This document shows, piece after piece, positions 47,961 to 59,034 of a stretch of DNA of 64,000 bases. The position numbers and the translations under genes are program-made. Below the pieces are notes generated by a model, which did not search any database, had not been told where the DNA came from, and saw nothing but the letters and a program-made list of their open reading frames with translations. This DNA comes from Cryptomeria japonica (taxonomy: Eukaryota > Streptophyta > Pinopsida > Cupressales > Cupressaceae), in the NCBI RefSeq assembly GCF_030272615.1, contig NC_081412.1, positions 105,842,296 through 105,906,295 on the forward strand, given 5' to 3'. The first letter of the stretch is position 1. Each line of letters opens with the position of its first letter.

Positions 47961-49346
47961 ATAAAGATCACCAAATTGTTGAGAGGCTTAGGCCTAGCCA
48001 AGCTTATGGCTGAATCCAATCTTCTTGGTGTTGAAATAAACAATGTTGAGGTTGAAAAAATTGTAGTCACCAGTATTGAACAACAACTCTGGTATTCAGA
48101 AGTAGTACATTTCTTGAGAGATGCTACATTTTCAGAGGGGATGACCCACAATCAGAAAAGGACATTAAAGCTTAAGTCACAAAATTATGTTCTCATTCAG
48201 GGTGACCTTTTTTGGAGAAATAGAGATGGAGCATTGTTAATGTGTTTGGATGAATTTCAGGCCAAGGAAGTGTTGATTCAAATGCATGATGGAGTATGCA
48301 GAGGTCATTACTCTGCTAAGACAACTGCTTGAAAGATAGTCAGGGCTGGGTATTATTGGCCCACCTTATTTAAATATGCTCATGAACATGTTAGGAAATG
48401 TGACCCATGCCAAAGGTTTTCATCTAAGCTAAAATATGAAGGAACTTTACCTTTAAATCCGGTCATAGTGGAAGCCCCTTTTGTCTAGTGGGGCATTGAT
48501 TTTATTGGAGAAATTGTTGAAAGATCAGGAAGAGGCCACAGGTGGATCATAGTAGCAACTGACTATTTTACTAAATGGATCGAAGCCATACCCACTAGAA
48601 GAGCTACAAGTAAAGTTGTCATCGATTTCCTGATAGATAATGTTATAACTAGATTTGGAGTCCCTGCAAAATTAGTAATGGATAATGCTATGAGTTTTAG
48701 ATCTGAAGAGTTTGTTACATTTTGCACTAGCCATGGAATAATTATATCCTACTCTTCACCCTATCATCCTCTAGGGAATGGACAAGTTGAATCCAATAAT
48801 AAAAGCCTCTTGAACATTATTAAGAAAATCTTAGAAGAGAACAAGAGGTCATGGGATCAAAAGTTGAAATTAGCTTTGTGGGCTGATAGAATTACTGCCA
48901 AGAAGGCCATTGGAATGTCACCCTTTGAACTAGTTTATGGTACACAAGCTACAATGCCAGTAAACAATCTTCTTCCAGTGTATAAATTCCTACAAGCTAA
49001 AGACATGGAGTTGTCTGAGCCTATGGAGAACTGAATGATTCAGATGGTGGAAGTGGAAGAAATCAAAACTTTAGCCCATAAGAGAAATTTGAAGATCCAA
49101 TTGCAGTCTAAGTATCTGTTTGACAAAAGGACATCATTGAGGAAGTTTCAAATTGGTGATGTTGTTCTTCAGTGGAATGCAAAAGGATAGGACAAGGGAA
49201 AGCATAAGAAGTTTGAGTCATTATAAATTGGCCTCTCTGTAGTCTATGATGTGAATGTAAAAGACTCATACTTTCTGAAGAATATAAATGATGAAGTACA
49301 ACAATTTCCAGTGCATAGACAATTCCTGGAGCATTACTTTTCTTGA
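47961..49346 (+). pseudogene. pol: G2 integrase
   Basis: The zinc region is HDGVCRGHYSAKTTA-stop-KIVRAGYYW...HVRKCDPCQRF (HHCC, all four ligands present). The catalytic core is WGIDFIGEIVERSGRGH (Asp), KLVMDNAMSFRSEEF (Asp) and YHPLGNGQVESNNKSLLNIIKK (Glu), complete. The C-terminal part is FDKRTSLRKFQIGDVVLQWNAKG-stop-DKGKHKKF, ending QFLEHYFS near 49345. Stops near 48330, 48486, 49032, 49188 and 49224 are mostly TAG, TGA or TAA at Gln, Arg or Trp positions. Confidence 0.9.
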
Positions 49347-49476
49347 GGTCCATGCACAGTAGGTCCTTGTTTGTATATATTTAGGTTTGCTTTAGTTGTT
49401 ATTTTTGGTCTATTTCTCCAGAGTTTTTGAGTTTCTTGTGTTGATCTTGCGATCAACCATCCCCAGTCAGAGCCGT
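49347..49476 (+). other. G2 3' non-coding region without an evident polypurine tract
   Basis: Only 130 bp separate the integrase end from the 3' LTR. The bases before TGTTATC read CCCAGTCAGAGCCGT, with no purine run. The LTR start is fixed by the left-end duplication, so the lack of a tract is real in this copy. Confidence 0.7.
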
Positions 49477-49799
49477 TGTTATCACTGTTTTAAAAATGGA
49501 TGTTTTTAGTCTATAAATGGCTAAGTTTTTGAAAATTTTGTGTCTAGTACACCCATGTTCTTTCAAATTGTTTTAGATCCTAAGGTGTTTAGGGTTTAGG
49601 TTTTAATTCGCTTCAATATCTGAGAAAAACCCTTTTGGTTTCTAATTTCACATTACTTTATTCACTTAAGTGATGGGTCCCTTTATCATAAAAGTGTTCC
49701 CCCCTTGTCATTTACCTAGGCAGTCCCTTTTAAATTTTTAATTTTTGTTCGCTTTTAATATATCTTTTCTAATGTCTGTTGGGCCTTATAAGCATCATG

Positions 49800-51170
49800 C
49801 AAATTTCTATTGATCTGATGGCCCGTGTTGATTCACGACCAAAAAGTGCTTGAAACTTAGCTTCCGCGAAGTAGCAAAAGGGAAAAGTGGACCCGACATA
49901 TAGGTTTGGACTGAAGCTAAACATTGATCAAGTTTCATCTGATCAGACGGATGGCGTGGTTTCGTGAGATCAAGTTGAACGTGTTTTAACCTTCGCAAAA
50001 TGGCAAAAGGTTTTGGTGGGTCCCCGCGACAAGTGATCTTCTTTGGGATAAAGAATGATAAGGTTGGAAAGAGATCAATGGCTCACATTGATTCATGGTT
50101 GGGAGATGCACGAGTTCTACCTTCAACAAAGTAGTGAAAAGGTGGCGGGTCCTGCTGAAGGTGGCAGTGAATGTGGTAGGTCCAACTGGCAATGACAAAG
50201 TGATGATGAGGTGCTTAGTTGGTGGTCTGCAGTGGGCCCGAGCATGGTTGCCTTAGAAAGGAGTAAAAAATGAGCAAGTTGTTTTGATCTAATGGCTCGC
50301 GTGAATTCACGAAGAGAAGATGGCAGCAGGTTAACCTTCATGAAGTGGCAAAAAGGTTGGTGGGCCCGGGGGACAAGCAGGGTGTGAAGCTAAAAGTAGA
50401 TAAGGTTTGTTTTGATCTAATGGTTCTCGTAGTTTCGTGGCTACAAGCCAAACAAAGAATAATGTTCACGAAGTCGTGAAAGATAGGTGGAGATCACACG
50501 GAGGCATGACATGGCATAACAGCTGCCACTTTTGCAGAGCTCGATAGTGATGTGTCGGATGACACATGGTTTTAAAAGTGGTTGAGGGCCCGCCCAGGTG
50601 CAACTGGCAGTTATGTGGGAATAATAAAGATAGCACATGGCAAATCAAAGGTGGAAACCAGAGTAGTTTCCAAGGCTAAATGACTGACTGCCATGTGGCA
50701 TTTTTCAACTGGAGAACAAGTGGGGTAACTAATTCCTGGATAAAAGGCCCACTTAAAAGGCATTCATCTTCAGTTTGATCCAACGCTTCTCATTGTTTCG
50801 TGGCCTCAAGATGCCCGCAACTTAACTTTAGTGAAATGGCAAAAAACTGTTAGCCGTCAAGATGAGGCGCGGTTAGTACGTAAAATTGACCGTCCTAGTT
50901 GGAATTAAAGGCCAGGTGATTTGAGTTTGATCTAATGCTTGGTGTGGCCTCACGAAGGAAAAGTGAACGACTATTAAAGTTCACGAAGTGGCGAAAAGGA
51001 GGTAGGGCCCGACACTAAAGCAAAGAGAACAACAGAGATAAAAGCAATGGAAGTCCTCGTGATCCAACGGCTAGTGTTGTTTCACGAAACAAAAGAGCAC
51101 AGGTTTTATGTTCTGTGAAATAGCGAAAGAGCGAAATAGAAGAAAGACTTAGAGAAATTATGACCCGTTG
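49800..51170 (+). repeat. Diverged tandem repeat array in the G2 3' LTR
   Basis: Counterpart of 36055-37420, with GATCTAATGG or GATCCAACGG-like unit heads at corresponding spacing (for example near 49811, 50286, 50415, 50775 and 51060). CG-containing cores are often TG or CA here while intact in the left copy, and the reverse, as expected for methylated CG sites decaying independently. Confidence 0.72.
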
Positions 51171-51472
51171 GAGCTAGTTTTGAATTCAATTTGGCGAATT
51201 CAATTCTGAAAAGAAAGCCGAAGCATGCGGAGTTAATTTCCAAAAAACTTAAATGCCAACTTGTCCTGTTGAGTCCGCATCAATTTGATTGCTAAATATT
51301 GTTTCATCGAATTTTGTTGCAGAGTGAATTGTTGCAAGGCGATTTTCTTCAGGCAAATAATCAGGTTTTCTATGCTTTCCTGATAACTCTTGGTTTGTTC
51401 TCAAATAGTGATGTGTGAATTACTTCATTCGAGGTCTGTGTTAGCTTCTAGTGGTATAATTGTTTGACTAGA

Positions 51473-54400
51473 ATGGCACCCAGAAGAGAGTTAAAAGGGA
51501 AGGTGAATTACTAGGACCAAAATATCTGTGATGATTTTTTAGAATAATTAACCATGTCCACCAACGTTGGGGCTAAGGCCAAAGAGCTAGTACCCAAGAA
51601 CCCTCGTCTAAAAATTGGAGATGGCCTCTATGATAAGGGTAATTGGTTGAGGGACCCTGAAATAGGATTGTCAGGCTTAGGACTATTCAAAGTCCGTTTT
51701 GGGCAGAGGAATTCCCTAGCTCCTTTGAATAGCATATGGAAACAAGATGTAGGAAAGCTTGTGGTCCTAGGTGTTTTTATGGATGTAGATCTGTTATCCC
51801 TGATTGCACAGAATTATGACCTTGTGGCAAGATGCATCAGGAACATAAAGGGATCAGTCTTGATTGAGATAAATGAAGATGAATTCAGGAAAGTGTTTAA
51901 ACTCAGTGAGTCCTCCAATTTGTTAGAGCCTATTGACTTTGAGTCACTAGCCTAGGTGTACAATGCTCAAAGGGATCATCTTAGAAGTGGCCCATTGAAA
52001 GAATTCTTTGTAAAGATAGGGGGGTTAACTATTGTAGGTCCCAGCACAATGGAACCATTCTCTCTCAACTTATTTACTCTAAGAGCTAAGGGCATGTATT
52101 GGAAGTTATGCCAAATCTTTGGAGAGGATGCTGAAAAGAATATGCCAACCAATTATATGTTAATGATTGCACAAATTCTAAACCCCTCCCTAGGTGTAAC
52201 ATTTGATTATGCCTCATACCTTGCTGATGCAATTCATAAAGGGCTAGTAGGAATAAAAAATGGTAAGGTGGATAGGCCATTTGGATGATATTTCATGTTA
52301 ATGCACATGTTCTTGTTCAAAGGTGCTGATTATTTTTCAAAGGGAATGGACCTGATCAAGATAAAGGATAAAGAGGAGATGCTAGTGCAATTGTGGAGTA
52401 CTATTCTATCTTGGGATAGAGAGGATGCAAGTTATCTAAAATTTGATAGATGCTTTGCATCTAAAATTAGGATTCTTCTATGCAGAGAAAACCTTAGAAT
52501 TCATAAGGCTCTTTTGGAGTTTATCAGACCAAAGGAGTTTGCAGAGGATATCAAGATTGTTCACAATTGGTGAGACATATATTTGTACCCTGTGTCTACT
52601 ATTTTTAGAGTGTTTGGATTTAGAGGCACCCCCTATTTACTACCCTATCAGGTCCCATTGAAGATAGGGATTGCAAAAGTCCTGAGACAAATTCGGGGAG
52701 TACAAGAAGAAGAGCTAACCAATAGAGGTAAAGGGACTATTTTCCCAACTATTAACATGGCTCACCATTTTGTGATCACTAAAGGTGGATGGAAATTTTT
52801 TGAAGAATTCTTCAAGCCATATAGGCTATCTACTGCAATGTCAAGATGTGCAAATCTCGAGGATTTTTTCAATGGCATGTTCAGAAAAAGAGTAGTGTGC
52901 AAAGGTAGGCCACATCAATTTCAATTCCTAGAAGATTTGATTAGAAATGAGTTCAGCCTAGAGGAGTAGGAATTGAGGAAGGAGAAGTAGGTTGCATATA
53001 AGAAAGCCCTTGATTTTATACATCAACTTGACACTAGCTATAATCCTCTCCCTAGCTTCAACCCATTTGAGGAGAAAATAAAGTTCTTAATTCTTTATTT
53101 TGAAGACCTCATGCAGACTTTTAAAAAAAAGAGGGAGGCCATAATGCAAAATGATCCTGATAAGGCTAAGATGGTATTGGCTAAGCCTTCCTTTGCTAGA
53201 GATATCCCACCTAGTGACTATGTAATGCACAAAAGGTCAAAGTACACTATGATGATGCCAATGATAGGTGAGCCTTCCACCTCAAAAGGGAAGAGGAAAA
53301 TTGAAGATGTCATTGACATTCAGGATTCCCCTAAGAGGCAAAAAGTGGGAAAGGAAATTGAAACTGAGGAGCCTCAATATTCTCCATCTCAGTCTCCTAT
53401 CCGCATTGGAGATGAACAAGCTATGGCTAAACAATTAGTGCAGCTAGGGAGTCTCGGTGAGATTGCCTATACCTACAAGGAGACCCAAGAGGGGATGCCT
53501 GAAGAGCCACCTACTGCTGAAATGGATTTGACTGATGGTGAGTTAAAGGGCCAAGAAATGGACCTTACTGTTAAGAAAGCTAGTGAAGAATTCCTAGCTG
53601 ATAGCAATTTTGTCACATCATAAGCCTTAATGTAGTTTGTATGGAAGCAAAACATGGAGAAATTCAGAGTCAGATGTGAATAGAGGAAAAATGAACAGCC
53701 TCTCAAAAATACAACTCAGGTAGAAGAAGAAATAAAGCAAGAAATGATGGAAGAATTCAAAATAATCACCCCTGACAAAGGAAGAGAGATGGTAACAAAG
53801 GCTGGTCTATTGATTCTCCCTGAATGGGATATAGCTGATGCCTTAGTGCTTGATGCAGTGAGGAAAGAAACAAAGCCTATGGAAGGAGTGACATTCAGCA
53901 AGGATAATGTTGCTCTTGTCATGTGGTCCCTAAAAAGAGATGAAAATAGAAAGAAAAGGGATACCACAAATTCTAGCCTCTTAGGAGGCATGATAGTCAA
54001 AAGAGTCCAAGACACAGGGGTAGTGGAAGCTACTAGCACAGTACTAGAGATAGCAAAGTTTAATGTGGCAGTAGCAAAGAGAGAGGCACAAGAAAAGGCC
54101 AATCTCCAACTAAAGTTGGAGACTGTTTTAAAAGCTTACAATGATGCTAAACAAGGAATAGCCAATACAGACAACATAATTGCTAGACTCTAGAGTCAAT
54201 TGGCAGGTCAACATCATTTAGGTGAATCTTCTACACTCATGATAGCCTCCTCTCTAGCAAGGCCCCCTCCTTCTAGTCCCATCATTGAATACCCCCTTTC
54301 ACCTATGCCTTCTAGTTCCCAATTACCTGAAAATGCCCAACATGAGTTGGAAAAGTTGAAAAAAGCTTAGACCTTGTATGCAAACAAATATGAGGAGAAG

Positions 54401-55102
54401 GTAAAAGCCACCATTTTGAAGTTTGCTAACTCAGTCAAAACCTCCAATGTGTACACAAATATGAAGAGGATTCTTGAGATTTTGATCAAATTCAAAGAAG
54501 AAGAAGCCACTTCGGAACCAATCTTGAATAACTGGGTACCTAGAGGTAAGGAGTTAGAGCTCATGTGTTCCTCCCATGTAGATGCAGAAGAGAATTAAAA
54601 TATTAGTTCCACGTGTGAGTTTATAAAAGAGATGAATATTTTTTCAATGGAAGGAATAGGTATAAAAAGAAAAGGCCAACTTTATAGAAAAGAATATTCA
54701 GCTCATAAATTTGAAATATTTCTGGGAGGTTTCATTGGTCCTGTTCAGCTAAAGGAAGAGAAGACTTGATTAAAGAAGGTGGACCACAATTTGTCCCTAA
54801 GGATCAATCAGATTATTAGTACTAATGACACATCCTTATTTGTCCAAACAATTGAGGAAATTGAAAAAGTGAAATCTCATTATGGTTTCATAGAAAAAGA
54901 GATTGGGCATGTACGAGTCACTTGGAAGCGGCTAGAAGATATGAAACAGAAGGTTGCTAGTTTTACTCGGCCTAGTGATGATGTGTATCAAGAGTGGAAA
55001 GATATGTATATGGGTCAGAAAGAAGATGCTCAGGAGCAGTTACAAGAGGGTGCAATGGAACAACAAGCAGAAGAAGCCACAGATGCTGAAAAGGACCTAT
55101 AA
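51473..55102 (+). pseudogene. LTR-encoded long frame of G2, right copy (single frame, about 1,209 codons)
   Basis: From ATG 51473 to the TAA at 55100-55102 the reading frame never shifts; it is broken only by about fifteen stops. Many match sense codons in the left copy: TAG 51953 against CAG, TGA 52286 against TGG, TAG 52967 against CAG, TAG 52988 against TGG, TAA 51545 against CAA. Two stops are shared by both LTRs: TAG at codon 14 (51512) and TAG 53681. So the inserted element already had those; translation may start at ATG 51554, and the product may be two proteins split at 53681. The basic stretch KGKRK...DSPKRQKVGKE (about 53290-53350) looks like a nuclear signal. Family unknown. Confidence 0.82.
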
Positions 55103-56023
55103 CCGCTTCTTGGAAAAGGCTTTTGTTTGTAACAAACTTTCTTTTGAAAGGTCTGAAGCTTGTATGCATCCATGATATTATAAATGGATACTAGGACCTT
55201 CTAAAAAATCATCTCAAGAATTTGTAAGAAAACTCTGCAGAAATATATCTAGGATTTTCTAGTCTTATGGAGAATACTCTGAGTTTTGTAATATTTTCTC
55301 AAAATTAATATTAAATATACAGACTATCAACTTTCGAGACTAAATTTTGTGTTTTCTTCTGGTCTACTTGCAAATATTTACTGTTTTCAAATATGAGTAA
55401 TCTAGGGTTATTCATTTGAGGATTGGATTGTAAGGCAGTCTTAATAGAGGCGTTTCTTAGCTTTTCTCTCCAGGAGTGAAATTAAATACGCATGAAGCAT
55501 TTCTATCAGTGAATTATTTGTTGGAGATTTTGAATTTGATGAATGCAATCTAGTTTCATAAGGATAAACTCTTATGTATGTCAGGCATATGTGGGGTTTT
55601 ATAGAAGCCGAGGTGATGGGATGTGTAGAGATATTTGATTGTGGGAGTATTGTTTAAACTTTAGATGACTCTGTGGCCTTGATAAGGCACTGGTATCAAT
55701 TGTGGTTATCTTTTACATATCTTGTAGGTCAATACTGAACATGATTATAAGCTTTCTTTCTTTGTTTCAGTTAGTTTTGAGGTGATAGGATTCTTTGGTT
55801 TTCGGACTGGTTTACTGTGGATCTATCTTTTAAAAGTGTGAAGTCAATTCACATAAGGTATACCCGCCTAAACTTTGGATAAGTTTGAAGTGTAGAAGGT
55901 TGTAAAACCTTTTCATATGTTGCTCTGAAGTTTCCTTCTCTTTGATCTCTCTTGTGTAGATAGAGTTTATCATTCTATTATAAGGGTTTTTAAGGGGAAT
56001 CAGATTTTGAGAACAACACCTTG

Positions 56024-56212
56024 AGGGAGACATTATTCATTAGGGGAGAGATATACTCTTTGGATATATGTATTTTGGTTTTGGTTTTGGTTTTTGTTTA
56101 TATTACAGAACTTTGTATTGATCTATCTTTGGGAGATCGATTGGTTTACTGGTTTTTGGCATTCTATTTTTGGCACTTAGATGTTTTTCCATCTAGTGTT
56201 GCCGTCAATGCC
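56024..56212 (+). other. Copia X 3' spacer, continued after G2
   Basis: Resumes X after the CCTTG duplication (GAGGGAGACATTATTCATTAGG...), pyrimidine-rich around 56080-56095, and ends GTCAATGCCAAAGGGGGAGAT at the tract. The small frame at 56021-56242 has hydrophobic runs (LVLVLVFVYITELC) but spans the tract and is considered chance. Confidence 0.7.
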
Positions 56213-56224
56213 AAAGGGGGAGAT
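56213..56224 (+). other. Polypurine tract of Copia X
   Basis: AAAGGGGGAGAT immediately precedes the TGTTGG start of the 3' LTR. Confidence 0.9.
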
Positions 56225-57316
56225 TGTTGGTATTATGGATGAATTTGTCATGTGTTGCATTGGTTTTGTCATTTGTTTCAACACTTTTCTTCTTGTAGGT
56301 TTACATTATGTTCATCGGTATGGTTAGTGGCTTATGCACAATCACCGACATGTGTTCACCAGCAAGTTATATTGTTCACCGGCAGTGATGATGACCTGTT
56401 ATCATATGGAGATCATTTAGTTATGTTGAAGACATGGATTGGTAGTTTGGTTTTGGTGTTTTTCTTATTGGTCTTATCAGGTTGACAGATTTGCCTTTAT
56501 CGGCAAATAAGTCCAGGTTATGGATCGGTACTCCATATCAGCATGCCACATTATGGAGATTGTTTATTGATTGAATATTGTGGTAAATTTATTGAGCTGA
56601 CATGTTGTATTGCATCAAGACTTATTTGTAATTGTTTTAAATGTAATATCTTTAGTGAGCCGACCTATTCATTTGATCTTAGGTTTTGTATAAATGATTG
56701 TAAGATCTTATTGAAGATCAGGTGATATGGTTATGGTATGAGTGTATTTGAATATTGAAAAGTGAAAATAAGCAAATCCTTGTGTGAATCACGTAGACAT
56801 TATTCAAAGGTTGAAGGAAAGTTATGAAGGTGTTTTGACACTCATGTTCAGAGCTTAACCAGTACTGAATCTAGCATTGGAGATGCTATTTTGAGTAGTA
56901 CATTATCATTGGATTTAACCATCCAATTGTGTAGTCAGTGTGACTCCTAATCTATGATTGAGTAGTGAGTTCTAGGAAGTTGGCCTTTCTGCATGTGCAG
57001 ACCCCATTTGTATACACATACTATCTTCAGTAGTATCATTTGATTGTGGGTAAGGTTTCCCACCATGGTTTTTCCCTTACCGGGTTTCCACGTCAAAATA
57101 TTTGTGTTATGTGTTGTGGATGTTGTTTCTCTTTCTGTTTTATGCATTAAGTTAAACCAGTACTACTATATTTGTTAATCTATTTTACCGGCACTTAAGT
57201 TTGGTTTACTGGCATTGAGTTTAATTTGAATAACTTGCATTTGGATTACAATTTATTTACAACTGGTTCACAACTAATTCACCCCCCCCCTCAGTTGTCC
57301 TTCCTGGGACCTAACA
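56225..57316 (+). repeat. 3' LTR of Copia X
   Basis: TGTTGGTATTATGG...GGGACCTAACA, about 1.09 kb, next to the CCACA duplication. It keeps the GGTTTTTCCCTTACCGGG block (57066-57083) and the C-run (about 57282-57290). Confidence 0.94.
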
Positions 57317-57321
57317 CCACA

Positions 57322-57718
57322 TATAGCTCTAAATGTCAATATCTCTCCCCTTTACTTTTCTTATTCATATCTCTCCCCCTTTGATTTTTTCTTTTTCTTT
57401 TTTTGTCTTTTTCACATCAATATCTCTCCCCCTTTGACATCAATGCCAGAAATCTGACAAAAATATCAAAGCAAAAACATAAACCACGGAATCACAAAGT
57501 TGAATACTCCCCCTGAGCAGTAGCATCCCACATCAGTGTTGGAATGAATAGTATCTCTGATAATGCATGTCCGAGTGATATCAAACCGCATCAATTAAGT
57601 CTTTGTCAGAGGGGCAAAAACCTAATCTATCTCTCAGGTACTTAAATGATTCCTTGGGCAAAGGTTTAGTGAAAATATCTTTAATATGCTCTTTAGTGTT
57701 CACATAAACCAATCTAAC
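57322..57718 (-). other. Copia W 3' spacer with repeated purine tracts
   Basis: On the minus strand, AAAGGGG(G)AGAGATAT-like tracts occur three times (near 57340-57357, 57366-57383 and 57419-57436), before the true tract at 4366-4379 on the other side of X. No protein domain. Confidence 0.75.
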
Positions 57719-59034
57719 TTAATTTTCTTCCACCTTTTCCTTCAAAAATTTATACTTGATAGATATGTTCTTTGTTTTAGAATGAAATATCAAATTCTTT
57801 GATATATCAATAGCAGCAGAGTTATCATAGTGAATAACTACAAGTGCATCACAATCCACCTTTATATCCTTCAACATTTTCTTCATCCATAAAACTTGTG
57901 TACACTTAGTAGCAGCAACATCATACTCAGCTTCAACAGTACATAAATAAGTACATGATTGTTTCTTGTTGATCCATGAAACCAACTTCTTTCCAAGAAA
58001 GAAAGCTCCACTGGAAGTGTTTTTCCAGTCATCAATATCTCTAGCCCAATCAGCATTTGTATATGCACATAAAGTAAAGCTATCATCCTTAGGGTACCAC
58101 AAACCATATTCTAATGTACCTTGCAAGTATCTAAAAATCATTTTCACCACAATCTCATGATTTTTTGTAGGATCACTCTGAAATCTTAAAAAAATACAAA
58201 TAACATTCATAATGCCAGGCCTAGTCTAAGTCATATAAAGTAGACCTCCAATCATAGATTTGTATCTTGTAGCATTTACTGGTGCAGAAACATCTTTTCT
58301 TGTCAATTTCTCACTTGTAACCATAGGATTACTTACTGATTTAAAATCTCCCATACCAAGTTTCTTTAACAATTCCTTAACATATTTAGTTTGCTGATGA
58401 AAATACCTTTGTCAATCTAAGTAATCTGCAAACCTAAGAAAAATTTCATCTCACCAATCATAGACATCTCAAATTCTTTCTCCATATTCTTAGAAAATTC
58501 TATGCATAACTTATCTTCACCTCCAAAAATAATGTCATCAACAAATACTTCAATAATCAGTATATCATCATCAGTGATCTTATAATATAAATTATTGTCA
58601 ACACTGCCCTTAGTAAAACCAAGCTTCAAAAGATATTTATCCAACCTTGCATGCCAAGCCCTAGGTGCTTGTTTCAATCCATATAAAGTTTTCCTTAACC
58701 TACAAACCATATTTGTATCATCTGATAGTGAAAAACCATCAGGTTGCTCAATATAAACTTCCTCATCAAGATCCCCATTCAAAAATGCACATTTAACATC
58801 CATCTGATAAACCTTGTAGTTTTTATAAGCAACATAAGTAAGAAATAATCTTATAGGTGCAAAAGTCTCTCCATAATCAATTCCTTCCTCCTGAGAACAT
58901 CCTTTACAAACCAATCTAGCCTTATTCCTTATAACTTGTCCATCTTCATTTAATTTATTCTTAAATACCCATTTAGTTTCAATAATAGTCTTATTTTTAG
59001 GTCGGGGAACCAAGGTCCATGTGTTATTTTTCAT
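57719..59034 (-). pseudogene. pol: Copia W reverse transcriptase and RNase H
   Basis: RT (58417-59034): [72 protein letters not shown], catalytic [16 protein letters not shown] and [16 protein letters not shown] short deletion removes the VARIEA-type motif ([10 protein letters not shown]). RNase H (57719-58210): LCAYTNADWARDIDDWKNTSSGAFFLG (a D-A-D-W motif with Asn at the first Asp position), SCTYLCTVEAEYDVAATK and VIHYDNSAAIDISKN. Stops around 58211-58416 separate the two. Confidence 0.92.

Larger units (their letters stand above)
35740..56018 (+). mobile_element. Giant Gypsy element G2 (20.3 kb, 6.5-kb coding LTRs)
   Basis: Perfect CCTTG duplications (35735-35739, 56019-56023) flank TGTTATCACTG...GAGAACAACA. 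The LTRs are 35740-42257 (6,518 bp) and 49477-56018 (6,542 bp). The internal part, 42258-49476, encodes gag, protease, an extra RNase H, RT, RNase H and integrase. The CxxCxxxHxxxxC knuckle, the TGGCGACTC primer site and the extra RNase H place it in the Tat/Athila branch (inference from family knowledge). Each LTR holds a long non-gag/pol frame. It interrupts the 3' spacer of X. Confidence 0.95.
49477..56018 (+). repeat. 3' LTR of G2
   Basis: TGTTATCACTG...GAGAACAACA, next to the CCTTG duplication. It has the same zones as the left LTR. A short block (AAGTTTTTGAAAATT near 49522) is present here and missing in the left LTR. Confidence 0.95.
4473..57316 (+). mobile_element. Copia element X (inserted in W; carries most of the window)
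   Basis: The LTRs at 4473-5527 and 56225-57316 both begin TGTTGGTATTATGG, end TAACA, and align along their length. Perfect 5-bp duplications, CCACA, sit at 4468-4472 and 57317-57321. The primer site follows the left LTR and the polypurine tract precedes the right one, so it reads on the plus strand. The internal region is expanded to about 50 kb by an LTR-Y junction, solo LTR S1 (with G1 and V inside it), solo LTR S2 and giant Gypsy G2. Removing these restores Copia order: gag, protease, integrase, RT, RNase H. It lies inside the 3' non-coding part of W, so W is older. Confidence 0.93.

Noticed and set aside
56021-56485. Hydrophobic small frames (LVLVLVFVYITELC; VLVFFLLVLSG) as membrane or env-like proteins
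   Set aside because: They span the 3' spacer, the polypurine tract and the LTR of X. The T/G-rich sequence gives hydrophobic codons by composition.
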